Numbered from the stretch's first letter, positions 48,311 to 61,940 are shown. The stretch: DNA of 64,000 bases from Mucor racemosus (GCA_027405735.1 JAPEHQ010000004.1:62001-126000), one strand, 5' to 3'. The notes: a model not told the origin generated them from the letters alone. Numbers and translations are program-made.

Positions 48311-49789
48311 GAGATTTTTATATGTAAAAAGGAGCAATTAGTAAGAAAAAAAGGTTTTTTTTTGCATGTACAGAACAATAACAAATACTTAAATAAGGGG
48401 ATCATGGTCTTGGTTTGTTGTTGTGCTACGTTGATAACATGACTGATGGGGGATAGAAAAGCTTATTGTCTGGTTTTCGTTTCGATATACACATATTTCC
48501 CATACAAGTATACGATGGTTACATGTCAATATGGGACCTGACCCTGAATCAATCATTTCAGTAGTATTGCTCCAGGTACCAGGTGCGGTTTTAGTTGCAT
48601 TGGTGACTATACACATCTTTCAATCAGTAGAGTAAATGTAAAACATTCTAATATCTATCAATTCTTTGTCTCCTTGTCTTTTTTGATATGATAGAGCGGT
48701 GAGAGTAAAAATAATTATAGTAATGGCACCAACAAGTAGATTAGTTTTGACTGGTATAAAAGTACAATCGCACTTTATGGTATATATCACTTGTATTATA
48801 CAGAAAAAAACTACATAGTAATAACCAATATTCCAAAGTATATGTTAATAGTTACAAGTAAAATTTAAATACTTTATAATAGCTCGAAAAATCCTTTAAA
48901 GAAATTATGTTGCTTGAAATTAATATGGATATCTCACTTGGCAATGGAAAACATGATGAATCAGTGATTTCCTTAACAAATGATTCTACCATTGTATAAA
49001 TTACCGCCAATATTTTTCGTTCCTGTTACAGATAAGAAATCAAAGAATATCGTATTAACAACAAGTGCTCTATTCTGCCAGTTATTCACTATAACATTTG
49101 TATATATTTTTAACCCATAACTCCCAGATTTGATTTCTCTAATACAAAATAAACACTTCCAAAGATATAACGAAAATGGTCTGAAAAATGAATTGAATAA
49201 TGTGTCCATTATTGTATATTTCATAAGTATAGATATGCAATTCAAATGATATGCTTTTGTAATATTTCCTTGTAAAAAAGAGATTTTTATTCGCAAATAT
49301 AGGAAATATCCAAACAAAAGGTTTCTTTTTCAGTCCTCAAATAGTTTTAATTCACAGAATATAGGTGAAATCTATAGAAGCTAGCAACCATATTATCAAA
49401 GAGAAAAAGCTTCACGTATTCAAACAAAAATGTAATTACGGCCAATGAGAAGAGCAGAAATTTATAAAAAAGTCAACCTTCTAGCTTGAATTTCTGTAAA
49501 AGAAGGTATCTGTTTTAATTATATTGCATAGTCTACTGTATATATAATATTATATATTATTAAATTCGAAATAAATATACTCTTAATTGTCTTTTTAAAA
49601 GACTTTTAATATAAAGATGTCTAAAAACAGTGCAAGTGGAGGTTCATTGCAATAAGCTGTTACTGGTACACGAATAGGTTTTTAATGTAAAATGAAAGGA
49701 ATTTTCAACTTTTTACAGTACTTGCTGTTCAAATGAACGAAAAATAGTATACAAATAAAGTAGCTTTATATCATATATATCATCAAATA
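48311..49789. other. Intergenic upstream of OSH gene
   Basis: Promoter side of the OSH gene. A minus frame at 48389-48616 (GTWSNTTEMIDSGSGPIL) lies just upstream but cannot be spliced convincingly to the gene; it may be an unrelated or regulatory reading frame. 48973-49317 is an AT-rich frame with no domain. No gene called. Confidence 0.35.
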
Positions 49790-50325
49790 AGTATATTTTT
49801 ACTGGAATCATCAAAAAGGTAATATTTTTAAAGAATTGTTTTATGCACCTTTGCGCTAATCTAAAGCTCAGACTTGGTCAAAACTATTTCTTGAATCAGA
49901 TACCTTCTTACTGCATTTTTTTTTTAAAATTTTTTGAGTAATGAAAAACATGGTCAGCATCGACCTCTCAACCCTTACATCTATAAGCAAAAACTGGATG
50001 ATTTCGGTTAATCATCATTTTGACCCGGAAAATGGGATTTTTTACTATAGCTTTCCTAAGTCAAAAATGACCAAATTTTTTCTAATTTTCATATCAAAGC
50101 ATTTTTTTTGGCTGTTAATTATTTGTAAAACAGACTTTTGTGATAAAAACCGTTTTTTCTTTTTATCAAAATTGTGTAATTTTTTTGGTAACAAAATTTT
50201 TTGCTAATACCACTATTCGATGCAGAATTTAGATATCTATTTATAATTTATAATAGGCTTTGAAGGTTTATATAATGATTTTTAGAGAAATTTTCAAAAA
50301 TATGATACTTTTTTCCAAATTGGCA
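49790..50325 (+). repeat. R-B left half, next to intact LINE
   Basis: Same family and orientation as 34480-35072; ends CCAAATTGGCA at 50325 directly before the T(19) run of the LINE tail. Confidence 0.75.
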
Positions 50326-50463
50326 TTTTTTTTTTTTTTTTTTTATGGGATGAAAGTTTTAAATTTTATTTAAAAAAAGAAAATTGAAACTCATCATAGT
50401 GATGGACAAGGTGTATACTAGGTAAAGTGACCTGCCATATTAGTATCATATATATATATTATC

Positions 50464-53400
50464 CTACAAGTCATTCATATTAGACATTCTATATAGCTCT
50501 GAGCATATTTTCTTTGAGACTATTGTGCTGTTAAATGGCACTGAGTTGAGCACATGATTGAAGTGATGAAACCATATAAGGCGTGTTATCGTTGAGAAAA
50601 TGTCGTATATGTTGATGTGTATGTCTAAATTGTATATATAGTATCTGGACAGTTTTAAATTTTTGAAGTCATGATAAGTCTGTTGAGGATTTACCACTCT
50701 TGGGTACCCAAGAAACTTGTTGAAAATTTCCTGCCATATATCTTTTTTGTGTACACACGAGATCAACAGATGCATACTGTCTTCTCTAAGATTGCATAGG
50801 TGGCATTTGTCTGAATCAATATCTTTCATTTGCATGTTGTAAAGAAAGGACTTGGATGGTATTCTGTCATGGATAACTTTAAACCAAAGGTTTCTTGCTG
50901 TGTGATGCATATTTGTCTTGTAAAATTCTGTCCATTGTTTTTTGGATATATTATTGTTGTAACCTTTTGGTATTATTAAAGGAATGCCTTGATTTAGGAT
51001 GTATCTTATACGTTTTTTCTTCTGATCCAGCAATGGCTTCTTGTTGACATCTTGTATTAGTTTAGAGTATTCTGATAAATCATTTGATTCTTCAAAAAAA
51101 TTTTCTATGGAATTGTTTTCCATGTATTGTTGGAAAAAATGATTGTATTTAATGTGTTGTTCTCTTTCAAGTCGAATGATTTTTGATAACACTTTAGGTT
51201 TTTTGCATTCTTGTCTTGGTTTGTAGATTATGGATTTTGTCAAAGGAGTGTATTGAAAGAAGTCTTGTACCTTGCTTTGTTTGATTGTGGCAGTATTTAT
51301 ATTTATTAATTCATTATTGAGTTGTTCCTTGTTGCATATGGTGGTGAACGGCAGCGAGAGAAGTATTTTAGGTGATATTTTTATTTTTTCAGCATCCGGT
51401 TTGCATTGTTCTATACAAGAGTCTATAGCTTCGAAGATGTTGTGAAAGGAGTGTAAACCAGTAAATGAACTTTTGTAACGAGATTCAGGAAACAGAAGAG
51501 GCACTTCATGGTGAGGTGTATCACATCCATTTTGAAGGGCAAATACCATCAAGCTATATAAATGGCTAGGTACTGGATTTGGAGTTCCACTCACACTAAG
51601 TAACGCATTGATGTATCTAAGTTGTAGCATCTTCTGTTGCACTGATATGTTTAGCAGGCCTAATCCCCCTTCGTTTTTTGGCAGATAGAAGACATCCTTC
51701 TTCACTTGGATTCGTCTGTCATCAACAATATATTGATAGATAATGGAATTCAATCTTGAAGTAACCACCTTTGGTAGGTTGGTTAGTCTTAGGACATGCC
51801 ACAGTTTTGATAGTATCATTGTGTTGGCCACAGTTGCTCGACCATATACTGATATCTTTCTTTCTTTATAAAAGTTGACAGTTGCTTGAATTTTTCCACT
51901 AATGTTGTCCACAAAGGTATCTCTTTGTTGATTGTTGAACCAGAGAGGGTAGCCTAGATATTTAAGATAGCCTGTACTTGAATTATCAAACCATTTCATC
52001 CGTTGATTGTTTGTGATATAGTTCCGTAATTCTGCACCTTTATGACCCACCATCTTACTGCCATGGAGGGGAAACGCGACCGACTTATCTAAGTTGATTT
52101 TAGAATTTGACGCCTTGCTATATCCTTTCAAGCAATCTTCAATTGCCAAATATTCAGCTTTGTTTTTTGCAAAAATTAGTATATCATCAGCATAGGCTAG
52201 TAGCTTAATTGGTTTTGGAGAAACCATGTTCATAGAATTTTGACTGCTTGGTTTAGTTGATTGCATAGTGTACCCAGTTACAGCTTCATTATTAAGGATA
52301 GAGAGTAGAAATGGCTCTATCGCAAAATTAAAAAGAAGAGGTGAAATAGCATCACCTTGTCTTAGGCCTCGTTTTTGTTTAATTGGATTTGTTAGAAAAC
52401 CATTGACATTGACGAATATTTCATTGTTGAAGAACAGATTTTGGATGCATTGAATGATGGACTCAGGGATACCAAATTTTTCTAGGACCTTGGTCAGATA
52501 GTATGGATGAACTCTATCATAGGCTTTATGGTTGTCTAGCATTATACCAACATATTCAGTGAACTCGGATTTATTCAAACCTTTGCATACTTTTGAGTTT
52601 TCAATCATGAGGTTTAATGAAAACCCTTGATCTCCAATAAATCTTTGTGGCATGAATCCTGTTTGGAAGTTATTAATCAGCTGTGAAGCTATTCCCATGA
52701 GTCTGGAGTTCAGAATCCTAGTAAACACTTTGCAGTCGGTATTGATTAGAGAAATCGGCCTCCAGTTTGACAAATCTGACAAATCGCCTTTCTTTGGTAG
52801 TAGGATAATACATGCTTGTTGCCAAGATTTAGGAATAATTCCATATTTCAATGCATCATTGTACACCTTTTCGACAATTTCTTTACATCTTGGGTGAATC
52901 ATTACAATATTGAGAATTTCATATGGCAATCCATCCAAACCAGGGCTACTTTTACGTGGACTTCGTTTTGCACCTTGTTTGATCTCTTCAAAAGATATGT
53001 CTTGTGTAATTTCCTCAGTTTCCTCTTTAGAGATGGATTTGTTAATGTGGTTCAGTATTGCATCTAAACAGTTAATATCTATTCTTTCTTCAGTGTACAA
53101 CTTAGAGTAAAAAGATTCTGCTGCTCCAATCTTAGAATCCTTATCATTGCAATCAGTTCTAGTATCCGGGTGTTTGATCATATTGAGGGTACGAGCTTCT
53201 CTTCGCTGGTCAATGGTTCTTTTGATATATGACGGCGAGTTTTCATTGTTCTCCATCCAATACTTTCCTGATCTCAACCTTGCAATGTCTGTCTTTTCCT
53301 TTTGTAATTTTGAAATTTGTGTTTCAATATCAGGCAGTAGTATATTCAGACATTCTTTATTATCACGGTATAACCTCAAGATACGGTTCCTCTCACTGTT

Positions 53401-54384
53401 TAGTTTCTTCAGTGTTGTCTCTCTGATTTGGTTGGTAGTGCGACAGAAATTAGTTGTAACTTTTTTGACCATATTCTTAAGACAATCCCATTGGTCTTGA
53501 GTTGACAGTTCAGGATTTAGCTTGTTTTGAACGTAGTTTTCTATTTCTCTATTCAAAATGCTAACATATCTTTTGTTCTTACATAGGTAAGGATTGGCTC
53601 TCCATATACCTTTTCCACAGTTATACATTTCTATAGTTAAGGTCTTGGTAAGTAGTGCATGATCGGTAAATTCCTGACCGAAAAATTCTACATCTCCACC
53701 ATTCATCCTTTGAAAGAGCTCCTTCCCGGCAAACATGTAATCTATAGTCGAGAGAGAGATACGTCCTTGTCTATTCTGTCTACATGTAGGCCCATATCCT
53801 TCTCCTTCTTGGTTCATACAGTCTTTCATATATCCCGCCATAAATTGGACTAACTCCTTGCTTTTACGTATTCTGGATCCATGTCTGCTACCACTATCAA
53901 AACTGTAATTAAAGTCCCCTGCCATAATCAAATGTGGAAGAATCTCTGGAATAGATAAAAGTATGTTAACTATATCTTTAAAAAGATTATTCCTCTCTTG
54001 TCTTTGAACATGTCCAGAGTGTGCATAAATGTTCATGATGTAAAATGGTGTCGTAGGATTGTCTACAAAGGTAAGTTTGGATAAAATCATTCTTCCATCT
54101 GTAGATATCTTGATTTTCTCAAGGTTAATTGCATTGTTAAAATTAATGATGGAACAGTGTTCAGTCCATATTGCTTGGTGATATTTAAATTTGATTTCCA
54201 TATTGTTGATTATTTCTTCAAACGAGTGATTTGGTATGTTGGTTTCCTGACATAGTAGGATATTTAATTTCTTGTTCTTTAACATAGCTATAAAGTCGTC
54301 TGTAGTTGATTGTTGAGATTGTTTGTATAGACTTCTGCAGTTGACAGAGCCTATATTGATGTTAACATATTTGGTATTATTCAT
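50464..54384 (-). CDS. LINE ORF2: endonuclease-reverse transcriptase
   Basis: APE-type endonuclease at the N-terminus: IGSVNCRSL, LLCQETNIP (catalytic Glu), IMAGDFNYSF (Asp/Asn), STIDYMF and FTDHAL (Asp-His; usually SDH). Reverse transcriptase: SSPGLDGLPYEIL, LPKKGDLSDLSNWRPISLI, QTGFMPQR, DNHKAYDRV, KRGLRQGDAISPLLFNF and the active site LLAYADDILIFA. C-terminal zinc knuckle CHLCNLREDSMHLLISC (C-x2-C-x8-H-x4-C). No RNase H. This domain set is typical of the L1/Tx1 group. 1306 residues, no internal stop or frameshift. It acts by nicking the target and priming cDNA from the 3' OH. Translation after ORF1 probably needs reinitiation across the 29-nt gap. Confidence 0.93.
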   Translation of the reverse strand: MNNTKYVNINIGSVNCRSLYKQSQQSTTDDFIAMLKNKKLNILLCQETNIPNHSFEEIINNMEIKFKYHQAIWTEHCSIINFNNAINLEKIKISTDGRMILSKLTFVDNPTTPFYIMNIYAHSGHVQRQERNNLFKDIVNILLSIPEILPHLIMAGDFNYSFDSGSRHGSRIRKSKELVQFMAGYMKDCMNQEGEGYGPTCRQNRQGRISLSTIDYMFAGKELFQRMNGGDVEFFGQEFTDHALLTKTLTIEMYNCGKGIWRANPYLCKNKRYVSILNREIENYVQNKLNPELSTQDQWDCLKNMVKKVTTNFCRTTNQIRETTLKKLNSERNRILRLYRDNKECLNILLPDIETQISKLQKEKTDIARLRSGKYWMENNENSPSYIKRTIDQRREARTLNMIKHPDTRTDCNDKDSKIGAAESFYSKLYTEERIDINCLDAILNHINKSISKEETEEITQDISFEEIKQGAKRSPRKSSPGLDGLPYEILNIVMIHPRCKEIVEKVYNDALKYGIIPKSWQQACIILLPKKGDLSDLSNWRPISLINTDCKVFTRILNSRLMGIASQLINNFQTGFMPQRFIGDQGFSLNLMIENSKVCKGLNKSEFTEYVGIMLDNHKAYDRVHPYYLTKVLEKFGIPESIIQCIQNLFFNNEIFVNVNGFLTNPIKQKRGLRQGDAISPLLFNFAIEPFLLSILNNEAVTGYTMQSTKPSSQNSMNMVSPKPIKLLAYADDILIFAKNKAEYLAIEDCLKGYSKASNSKINLDKSVAFPLHGSKMVGHKGAELRNYITNNQRMKWFDNSSTGYLKYLGYPLWFNNQQRDTFVDNISGKIQATVNFYKERKISVYGRATVANTMILSKLWHVLRLTNLPKVVTSRLNSIIYQYIVDDRRIQVKKDVFYLPKNEGGLGLLNISVQQKMLQLRYINALLSVSGTPNPVPSHLYSLMVFALQNGCDTPHHEVPLLFPESRYKSSFTGLHSFHNIFEAIDSCIEQCKPDAEKIKISPKILLSLPFTTICNKEQLNNELININTATIKQSKVQDFFQYTPLTKSIIYKPRQECKKPKVLSKIIRLEREQHIKYNHFFQQYMENNSIENFFEESNDLSEYSKLIQDVNKKPLLDQKKKRIRYILNQGIPLIIPKGYNNNISKKQWTEFYKTNMHHTARNLWFKVIHDRIPSKSFLYNMQMKDIDSDKCHLCNLREDSMHLLISCVHKKDIWQEIFNKFLGYPRVVNPQQTYHDFKNLKLSRYYIYNLDIHINIYDIFSTITRLIWFHHFNHVLNSVPFNSTIVSKKICSELYRMSNMNDL

Positions 54385-54413
54385 AAGTATTGTTGATATT
54401 TATAGATCAGAAA

Positions 54414-55991
54414 TTAATCTGAATGTTCAGATATTTCTTCTTCATTGCTAGCACCTACTGGAGACACAAATATGTCTTCCGTTGCTTTTATTACTTTGCT
54501 ATCATTGGTGCCCTTTTTCTGAGGCGTGGTAGGCTCAACCGATCCAGGAGATATAGCATCATTCAGACGTCTCTTGGATGTGTTGATCTTAGACGGCTTG
54601 AGTTGATCCTTACTTGTAGTTGAGTTTAAACCTCTATTTGCGGTGTCCGAAGATTGGCTTGATCTCAGCAATCTTGGTGCCCTCGAAGTCGAAGCAATAT
54701 TCTTCTTAGCATGTTGAATTTGCTTTTCCCCTTCTTGATTAATTTGCACCCCGACATTGTCATCCTCATTGATATTAGGTTCGAAGTTCCCTTCATTCAA
54801 TTCTGAAGCGACATCTTCCTCCCTGGTTCCAATCACAGTATTTTCTTCATTAGTTTCGGCTTCAGTGCCTTTAGCTGATTCAGTGACAACATCTTCCATG
54901 TTTTCTTCTTCCACAATGTTCCTGGTTTCTTCATTCTGTTCCTCTACCGAGGCAGCTAACACTTCAAAAGTATTGTTAGAAGTGAATTTTGCATTAGGAT
55001 TACCTCCTTTCAACGCATCCAATAGATTAACTTCCATGCCACTAGATTTAGCTTGGTTTATATCACCATTGTCATTCAAATCTTGATACTTGGAAGTTTC
55101 CTTGTTTCTAAGGTCCTTTTTGTTCCAGGGAGCAGCTGGACAGTCGGCCTGTAAATGGTTAGGGCTCCTGCATCGATGGCAAAGTTTTCGCTGCTTCTTG
55201 GGGCAATCATACTTGATGTGATCATCCGAATGACACTCAGGACAAATGGGCTTCATGTTTGACCATACTAGGTGAAGGGCTGTTCCCTCATAGCCAATAA
55301 GCTGTACCTGAGGAGTAAGGTCAGCTGCATAATTTTTTAATTTATCCCTGTTAAGAGTGACAAAGCCTCGGCCAGTAAACCAATCATGATCCTCCACCTT
55401 CGTCAATCCAATGTTCAGGATATCGCCGTATCTTTCAAATGTCTTGACAAGAGATTCCATCAACGCATCCTCATCATCAAGAGGGATCTCAGTAATTCCA
55501 ACCCGAATTACTTGAGATGTACTCGTCAAGGTTTTACTAACTTCAATAGCTTTACCTTCCACTACAAATTCCTTTAAAAGCGCATCTTTGCATTCCTTTT
55601 CAGTAGAGAAGCTAAGTTCGACAACTTTTCGCTTGTTCTTTCCAATAATTCTTGGTTTCATACCTAAGCTGTTGGGATATTGCTCTCTCATGATACCTAA
55701 GAGGGTCTTATCTTTGAACACCATTCCAAGGAATTGAGAACAATCAATGACGATAGAGTTTTTTTCCTTCGCTTCAATGAAAGTCGAGTTGGATGTTAAG
55801 GTTTTAAAACATTCCGTATTATCCACATCTGGAGTAACATTGAATGCGTGTCGTTTTTGAAATTTGATTGCATCTGTGAAATACTGATATGTAAATGGTT
55901 TGTTGCTTGGATTATGGCTAGAATCCAACGTTGATCTACCCTGTGAGGTAGATTCTCGCATTAAAAACTGATCTTTAGCGGAGAAAGCCAT
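54414..55991 (-). CDS. LINE ORF1: RNA-binding protein with two CCHC knuckles
   Basis: 525 residues. An RRM-like region (IRVGITEIPLDDEDALME ... RGFVTLNRDKL) is followed by two adjacent zinc knuckles, CPECHSDDHIKYDC and CHRCRSPNHLQADC (both C-x2-C-x4-H-x4-C), then an acidic Glu-rich stretch and a basic Ser/Lys tail. It is expected to coat the element RNA. Start ATG 55991 is the first in frame and lies one base inside the presumed target duplication. The RRM-plus-CCHC layout is known in Tx1 and plant L1 ORF1 proteins. Confidence 0.85.
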   Translation of the reverse strand: MAFSAKDQFLMRESTSQGRSTLDSSHNPSNKPFTYQYFTDAIKFQKRHAFNVTPDVDNTECFKTLTSNSTFIEAKEKNSIVIDCSQFLGMVFKDKTLLGIMREQYPNSLGMKPRIIGKNKRKVVELSFSTEKECKDALLKEFVVEGKAIEVSKTLTSTSQVIRVGITEIPLDDEDALMESLVKTFERYGDILNIGLTKVEDHDWFTGRGFVTLNRDKLKNYAADLTPQVQLIGYEGTALHLVWSNMKPICPECHSDDHIKYDCPKKQRKLCHRCRSPNHLQADCPAAPWNKKDLRNKETSKYQDLNDNGDINQAKSSGMEVNLLDALKGGNPNAKFTSNNTFEVLAASVEEQNEETRNIVEEENMEDVVTESAKGTEAETNEENTVIGTREEDVASELNEGNFEPNINEDDNVGVQINQEGEKQIQHAKKNIASTSRAPRLLRSSQSSDTANRGLNSTTSKDQLKPSKINTSKRRLNDAISPGSVEPTTPQKKGTNDSKVIKATEDIFVSPVGASNEEEISEHSD

Positions 55992-55992
55992 G

Positions 55993-56400
55993 AATTGGCA
56001 TTTTTTTGATCATGGAATCAGAAGCGAAAATCGGCATTTGAATTTGGTTTTACTACTACTACTCTATTACTATTACTGCAAAATGATGCTTCCAGGGCTT
56101 AAACAACTCTTATAAAGTATACTACTGTCTATTTATTAGACAAAAAGTAAATAGGGGTACACAAAGTATATAATAATTATCCTTTCTATAAAATTGATTA
56201 TCAAGCATCATTGACTTTTATTGGTAAATAGATAAATTTATGAGGAACACAAAATCGAAATCTCTGAAATAGCGCATCATCTATGGCCTACCTCAGTTGC
56301 TATTATTATTAGTATTATGGGTAGTAGTATATCCATGTTTGCTATTTATATATAGCCTTTTTTTTTGAAAAGAGTGTATCCATATCAATTAACCTCCTAT
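55993..56400. repeat. R-B right half (or LINE 5' flank), copy Y
   Basis: Homologous to 31367-31780 (see there). On the minus strand it holds TATAAGAG about 115 nt before the ORF1 ATG (plus strand CTCTTATAAAGTATA at about 56107-56121), conserved in the other copy. Confidence 0.6.
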
Positions 56401-57373
56401 TACAAGATAATCAAAGTGAAACAGATATCTCTGGTGGGATTTGAAGCATCGTGCCTCAAGCTTTTGATCAAGGAGATATACTAGTTTCAAGAGGATATAT
56501 GAATGTATAGCTTCTGTGAATCAAATATATAATGCGCTATTTACTTTTAATTAAAAAATACGGGCAATTATCTGATTTTGCTCACGTATAAGTTCTCGAA
56601 GAATTTATTCTCGTCCACAACACACGTTACCAACAGTTTGTTTACAAATAGATAATACCCCATATATAAGGCGTTTTACCATATATTTTTATTTACATTT
56701 AACATTAAAAATATTACATGCTTCTATTTTATAAAATATGCGCACATTGACCACATATTTTTTACAATCGTCATAATACAGTTCAAAATACAAATTCTGT
56801 ACGATTATATTACGTTGGAACATCGAATACTACTTTTTATGGAAAATTAATACGACCAAGCATGTACTATTTTCTCCAACGTGGAATTCATTATATAGCT
56901 GAAGTATCAAACTGATAATGCATGCAGAATAGGATTAAAACATCTGTATACTAAATCGACTTTTGATGGCTCGAGATACTTTTTGAGCCATTACTTTCTC
57001 AATGAAGGGTTATCAGGAATACATTGCTCAAATTATCGGTCATTTGATTTCAATAAGACTATGTAATAATGATGATTCAACCTGATATCAATCTTAATAA
57101 AACTTGGTTTTTTTTTTATCAAAGGAACACACATATGTAATGAAATTATCACTGTACATATTAAAATCTTTATTCACTGTACATAAATGAAAAAATAAAG
57201 CAGTGTAACCAAGAATTTCATGTGATATAAAACTGCTTGGGAAACACAATTGAAAAAAACCTTACAAATTAAGTCGCCTCCTATTGTTTTTTTTTGCTTT
57301 AAGTAGCTTTTTATACATTTATTCTTTTTTCGTTTCATTCCTCTATTATACTTTTTTTAAAAAAAAGCTTAAA
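56401..57373. other. Intergenic upstream of lipase gene
   Basis: AT-rich; holds the lipase promoter. TATAAAA at 57226-57232 is 142 nt before the ATG and is followed by a T-rich leader. No gene or repeat recognised. Confidence 0.4.
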
Positions 57374-58447
57374 ATGTCTGCTGGTGTTGTTACTGTTGTA
57401 AATGAGTGGATTCAAACCACAGATAAAAACGATATTTATACTAAAACATGGAAAACTACTTCTGCACCTATTGCTAATCTAGTGTAAATATAACTTTTCT
57501 TTTTTTTTTTTTTTTTGCCAATAGAAATCTATATAGTAACGCTCTTGTATTATAGAATGATTCATGGTTTCGGTGAGCATATTGGCAGATACGATAGATT
57601 GTTTTCATTCTTTGCATCCCAAGGTATTGAATGTTATGGTTACGATCAACGTGGATGGGGAGAAACTGGAAAGAGATCAACTCAATTTGGTAACAACCAG
57701 GGGTAAAAATAGATCTATTTCATGTCTTTGAAAATTAGATGATAACTAACTCATATATAGTTATAAAACTGCTTTGAAAGATATTGATGATGCTATTTTA
57801 AAGCATAAACGTCAAGAAATTCCTCTTTTCTTGATGGGTCATAGTATGGTAATTCTTTAATGTATGCCTCTTATCTTTTGATATTATTGACACATGTATT
57901 ATAGGGTGGCGGTCTTATTCTTAATTACCTTGCTAGAGGTGATGTCTATAAAGGAGTAGATCTATTAACTGGTGCAATTGCATCTGCTCCACTTGTTACA
58001 TTATCCATGCAAATTCCCGCTGTTAAATATTACACAATCCGTGCTTTAGCTGCCATTGTACCCAGTATGACTATTCAAGCTGGCGTAGATTCTGCTGGCG
58101 TATCTCATGATAAAGAGGAAGTTCAGAAATACCTTGATGATCCTCTAATCCATGATTTTGCTACAATAGCCACATTGAGAAGCTTCATTGATGCTGGAAC
58201 TGATCTTTTGACTAAAGCAAAAGCAATCAAGACACCCATTTTATACTCTCATGGTGATGCAGATCCTATCAATTCATTCCAAGGTAGTAAGAGTGCTTAT
58301 GAAATCACTAGTAGTCAAGATAAAGAATTGAAGAACTGGACTGGAATGTATCATGAACTACACAACGAAACTATGCCTCAAAGACAGCAGATTGCTGAAT
58401 ATTATTTCGATTGGATTAAGAAACATTGTCCTAATATTAAGCATTAA
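57374..58447 (+). CDS. Monoacylglycerol lipase-like serine hydrolase
   Basis: Alpha/beta hydrolase that releases fatty acid from monoacylglycerol; yeast counterpart Yju3. Start MSAGVVTVVNEWIQTTD. Four exons in phase: LVMIHGFGEHIGRYD (oxyanion HGxGEH), YGYDQRGWGETGKRS, FLMGHSMGGGLILNY (nucleophile Ser in GHSMG), lid region with SAPLVTLSMQIP, HGDADPINS (acid Asp), MYHELHNE (His). All triad residues are present. About 295 residues, normal for the family. The intron after GHSM splits the nucleophile elbow. Probably on lipid droplets or membranes, by family knowledge. Confidence 0.92.
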
Positions 58448-58718
58448 GCCTTTCTATTTATTTTTTGAATAAACTGTATTTTATATAAACCATTGAAATT
58501 AAACCAATCCGATAATAGGAAATGCACGTGATTAAGCAAAGAAAAGTTGGGTAAAACTAAACCTTGGCTTATACTTGAACCAGGCGAGCTACTACGATGC
58601 CCTCATTTCTAAATATATTCTTTCTTTTTTCTTCTCTCTATTTCTCTCCCTTTTTTTTTCATACAGATAATTCTTGGAATTTGATAATTTTTGCTATCAA
58701 AACATATACAATTGGAAT
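58448..58718. other. Spacer between lipase and UBC6
   Basis: 270 bp between two genes in the same direction; contains AATAAA-like TGAATAAACTG at 58467 for the lipase and a CT-rich leader (58620-58665) before UBC6. Confidence 0.5.
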
Positions 58719-61122
<2,404 letters not shown>

Positions 61123-61319
61123 TTTGCTCTAGTTTTACTCATATTACAGAAGAAGAGAAGTAGATTTTTTCTCATTGGTGTAAAATATGATAATCTCACA
61201 AAATTTTAATTATCGTCTTTCCCGGGTATAATGTATCTCCGTTTTCTTGATCTGATTACAATCAATACCACAGTCTTACTATTATATAATACCTAAAATA
61301 AAAGTGTTTTGAGGAATAA
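61123..61319. other. Upstream of the Zap1-like gene
   Basis: Short promoter region before the repeat zone. No zinc-response element was recognised. Confidence 0.3.
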
Positions 61320-61925
61320 ATTTTAGGAAAGCCTTGGAGACTGCAAACCATATATTCTATGGCTTCATTATAAGACTCATCCCTGGAAATAATTTATATC
61401 CTGTAAAAAAATCGAAAACAAGGGAAATTTGATGCTTTTTAACTCCAAAACTGGGCCGAATTCTAATCACTGTCCAACTTTTTTTTTTTACAATAAATAA
61501 CAAAATTAAAATAAATGTACATGCACTTGAGATGTTTATGTTTAATCCACAGCTGCGTTTTCTGGAATATCTTATCTTTTGCTGTTACTATAATCTTTTC
61601 AATACAAGTTTCAATATTTCAATGATAAAAATTAGACTTCGAATCTCCATATCTCTGCGAACAATTAAGCTATAGGAACATTTTCTAATAATAAAACATA
61701 CTTTTTTTAAAGCGCTCTATAACATATTGCAATATAAAAAAATTCTGAGTAATTTTTTTTTATTCCATTTTTTGACATTTTTGTAGTAGATTTCAAAATA
61801 TTCGTTAAATCAAGTAGTATTTTTTTTTTAAATTCATGTCATTGAACTTGTTGAGATCTACCGGACCCAATTTAGTTTTTTTCAAAATATTGATTTTTCA
61901 TCGAGATATCTTTAAAATTGTGTAA
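61320..61925 (+). repeat. R-A copy E (older, 5' part)
   Basis: Matches the first half of R-A (ATATCTCTGCGAACAATTAAGC, GAGTAATTTTTTTT, CCCAATTTAGTTTTTTTCAAAA) with many changes; stops after GAGATATCTTTAAAATTGTG at 61925 where the tandem array begins. Confidence 0.7.
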
Positions 61926-61940
61926 AAAGGAAAAGCATTC

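Larger units (their letters stand above)
50326..55992 (-). mobile_element. Intact two-ORF non-LTR retrotransposon (L1/Tx1 type)
   Basis: Complete-looking LINE on the minus strand: ORF1 (525 aa), 29-nt gap, ORF2 (1306 aa), short 3' UTR and an A(19) tail (T-run 50326-50344). The 15-mer AATTGGCATTTTTTT occurs at 50318-50332 and again at 55993-56007, just outside ORF1, and is best read as a target-site duplication. If so the element starts one base before the ORF1 ATG. Both ORFs are open, with all catalytic motifs, so the copy is recent and possibly active. Confidence 0.85.

Noticed and set aside
48389..48616. Extra 5' exon of the OSH gene
   Set aside because: The GOLD domain starts normally at MPEVRVQPRS, and no in-phase splice joins the upstream frame to it.
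57474..57680. Minus-strand frame over the lipase gene
   Set aside because: It is a shadow of lipase exons and intron; the plus strand carries all hydrolase motifs.
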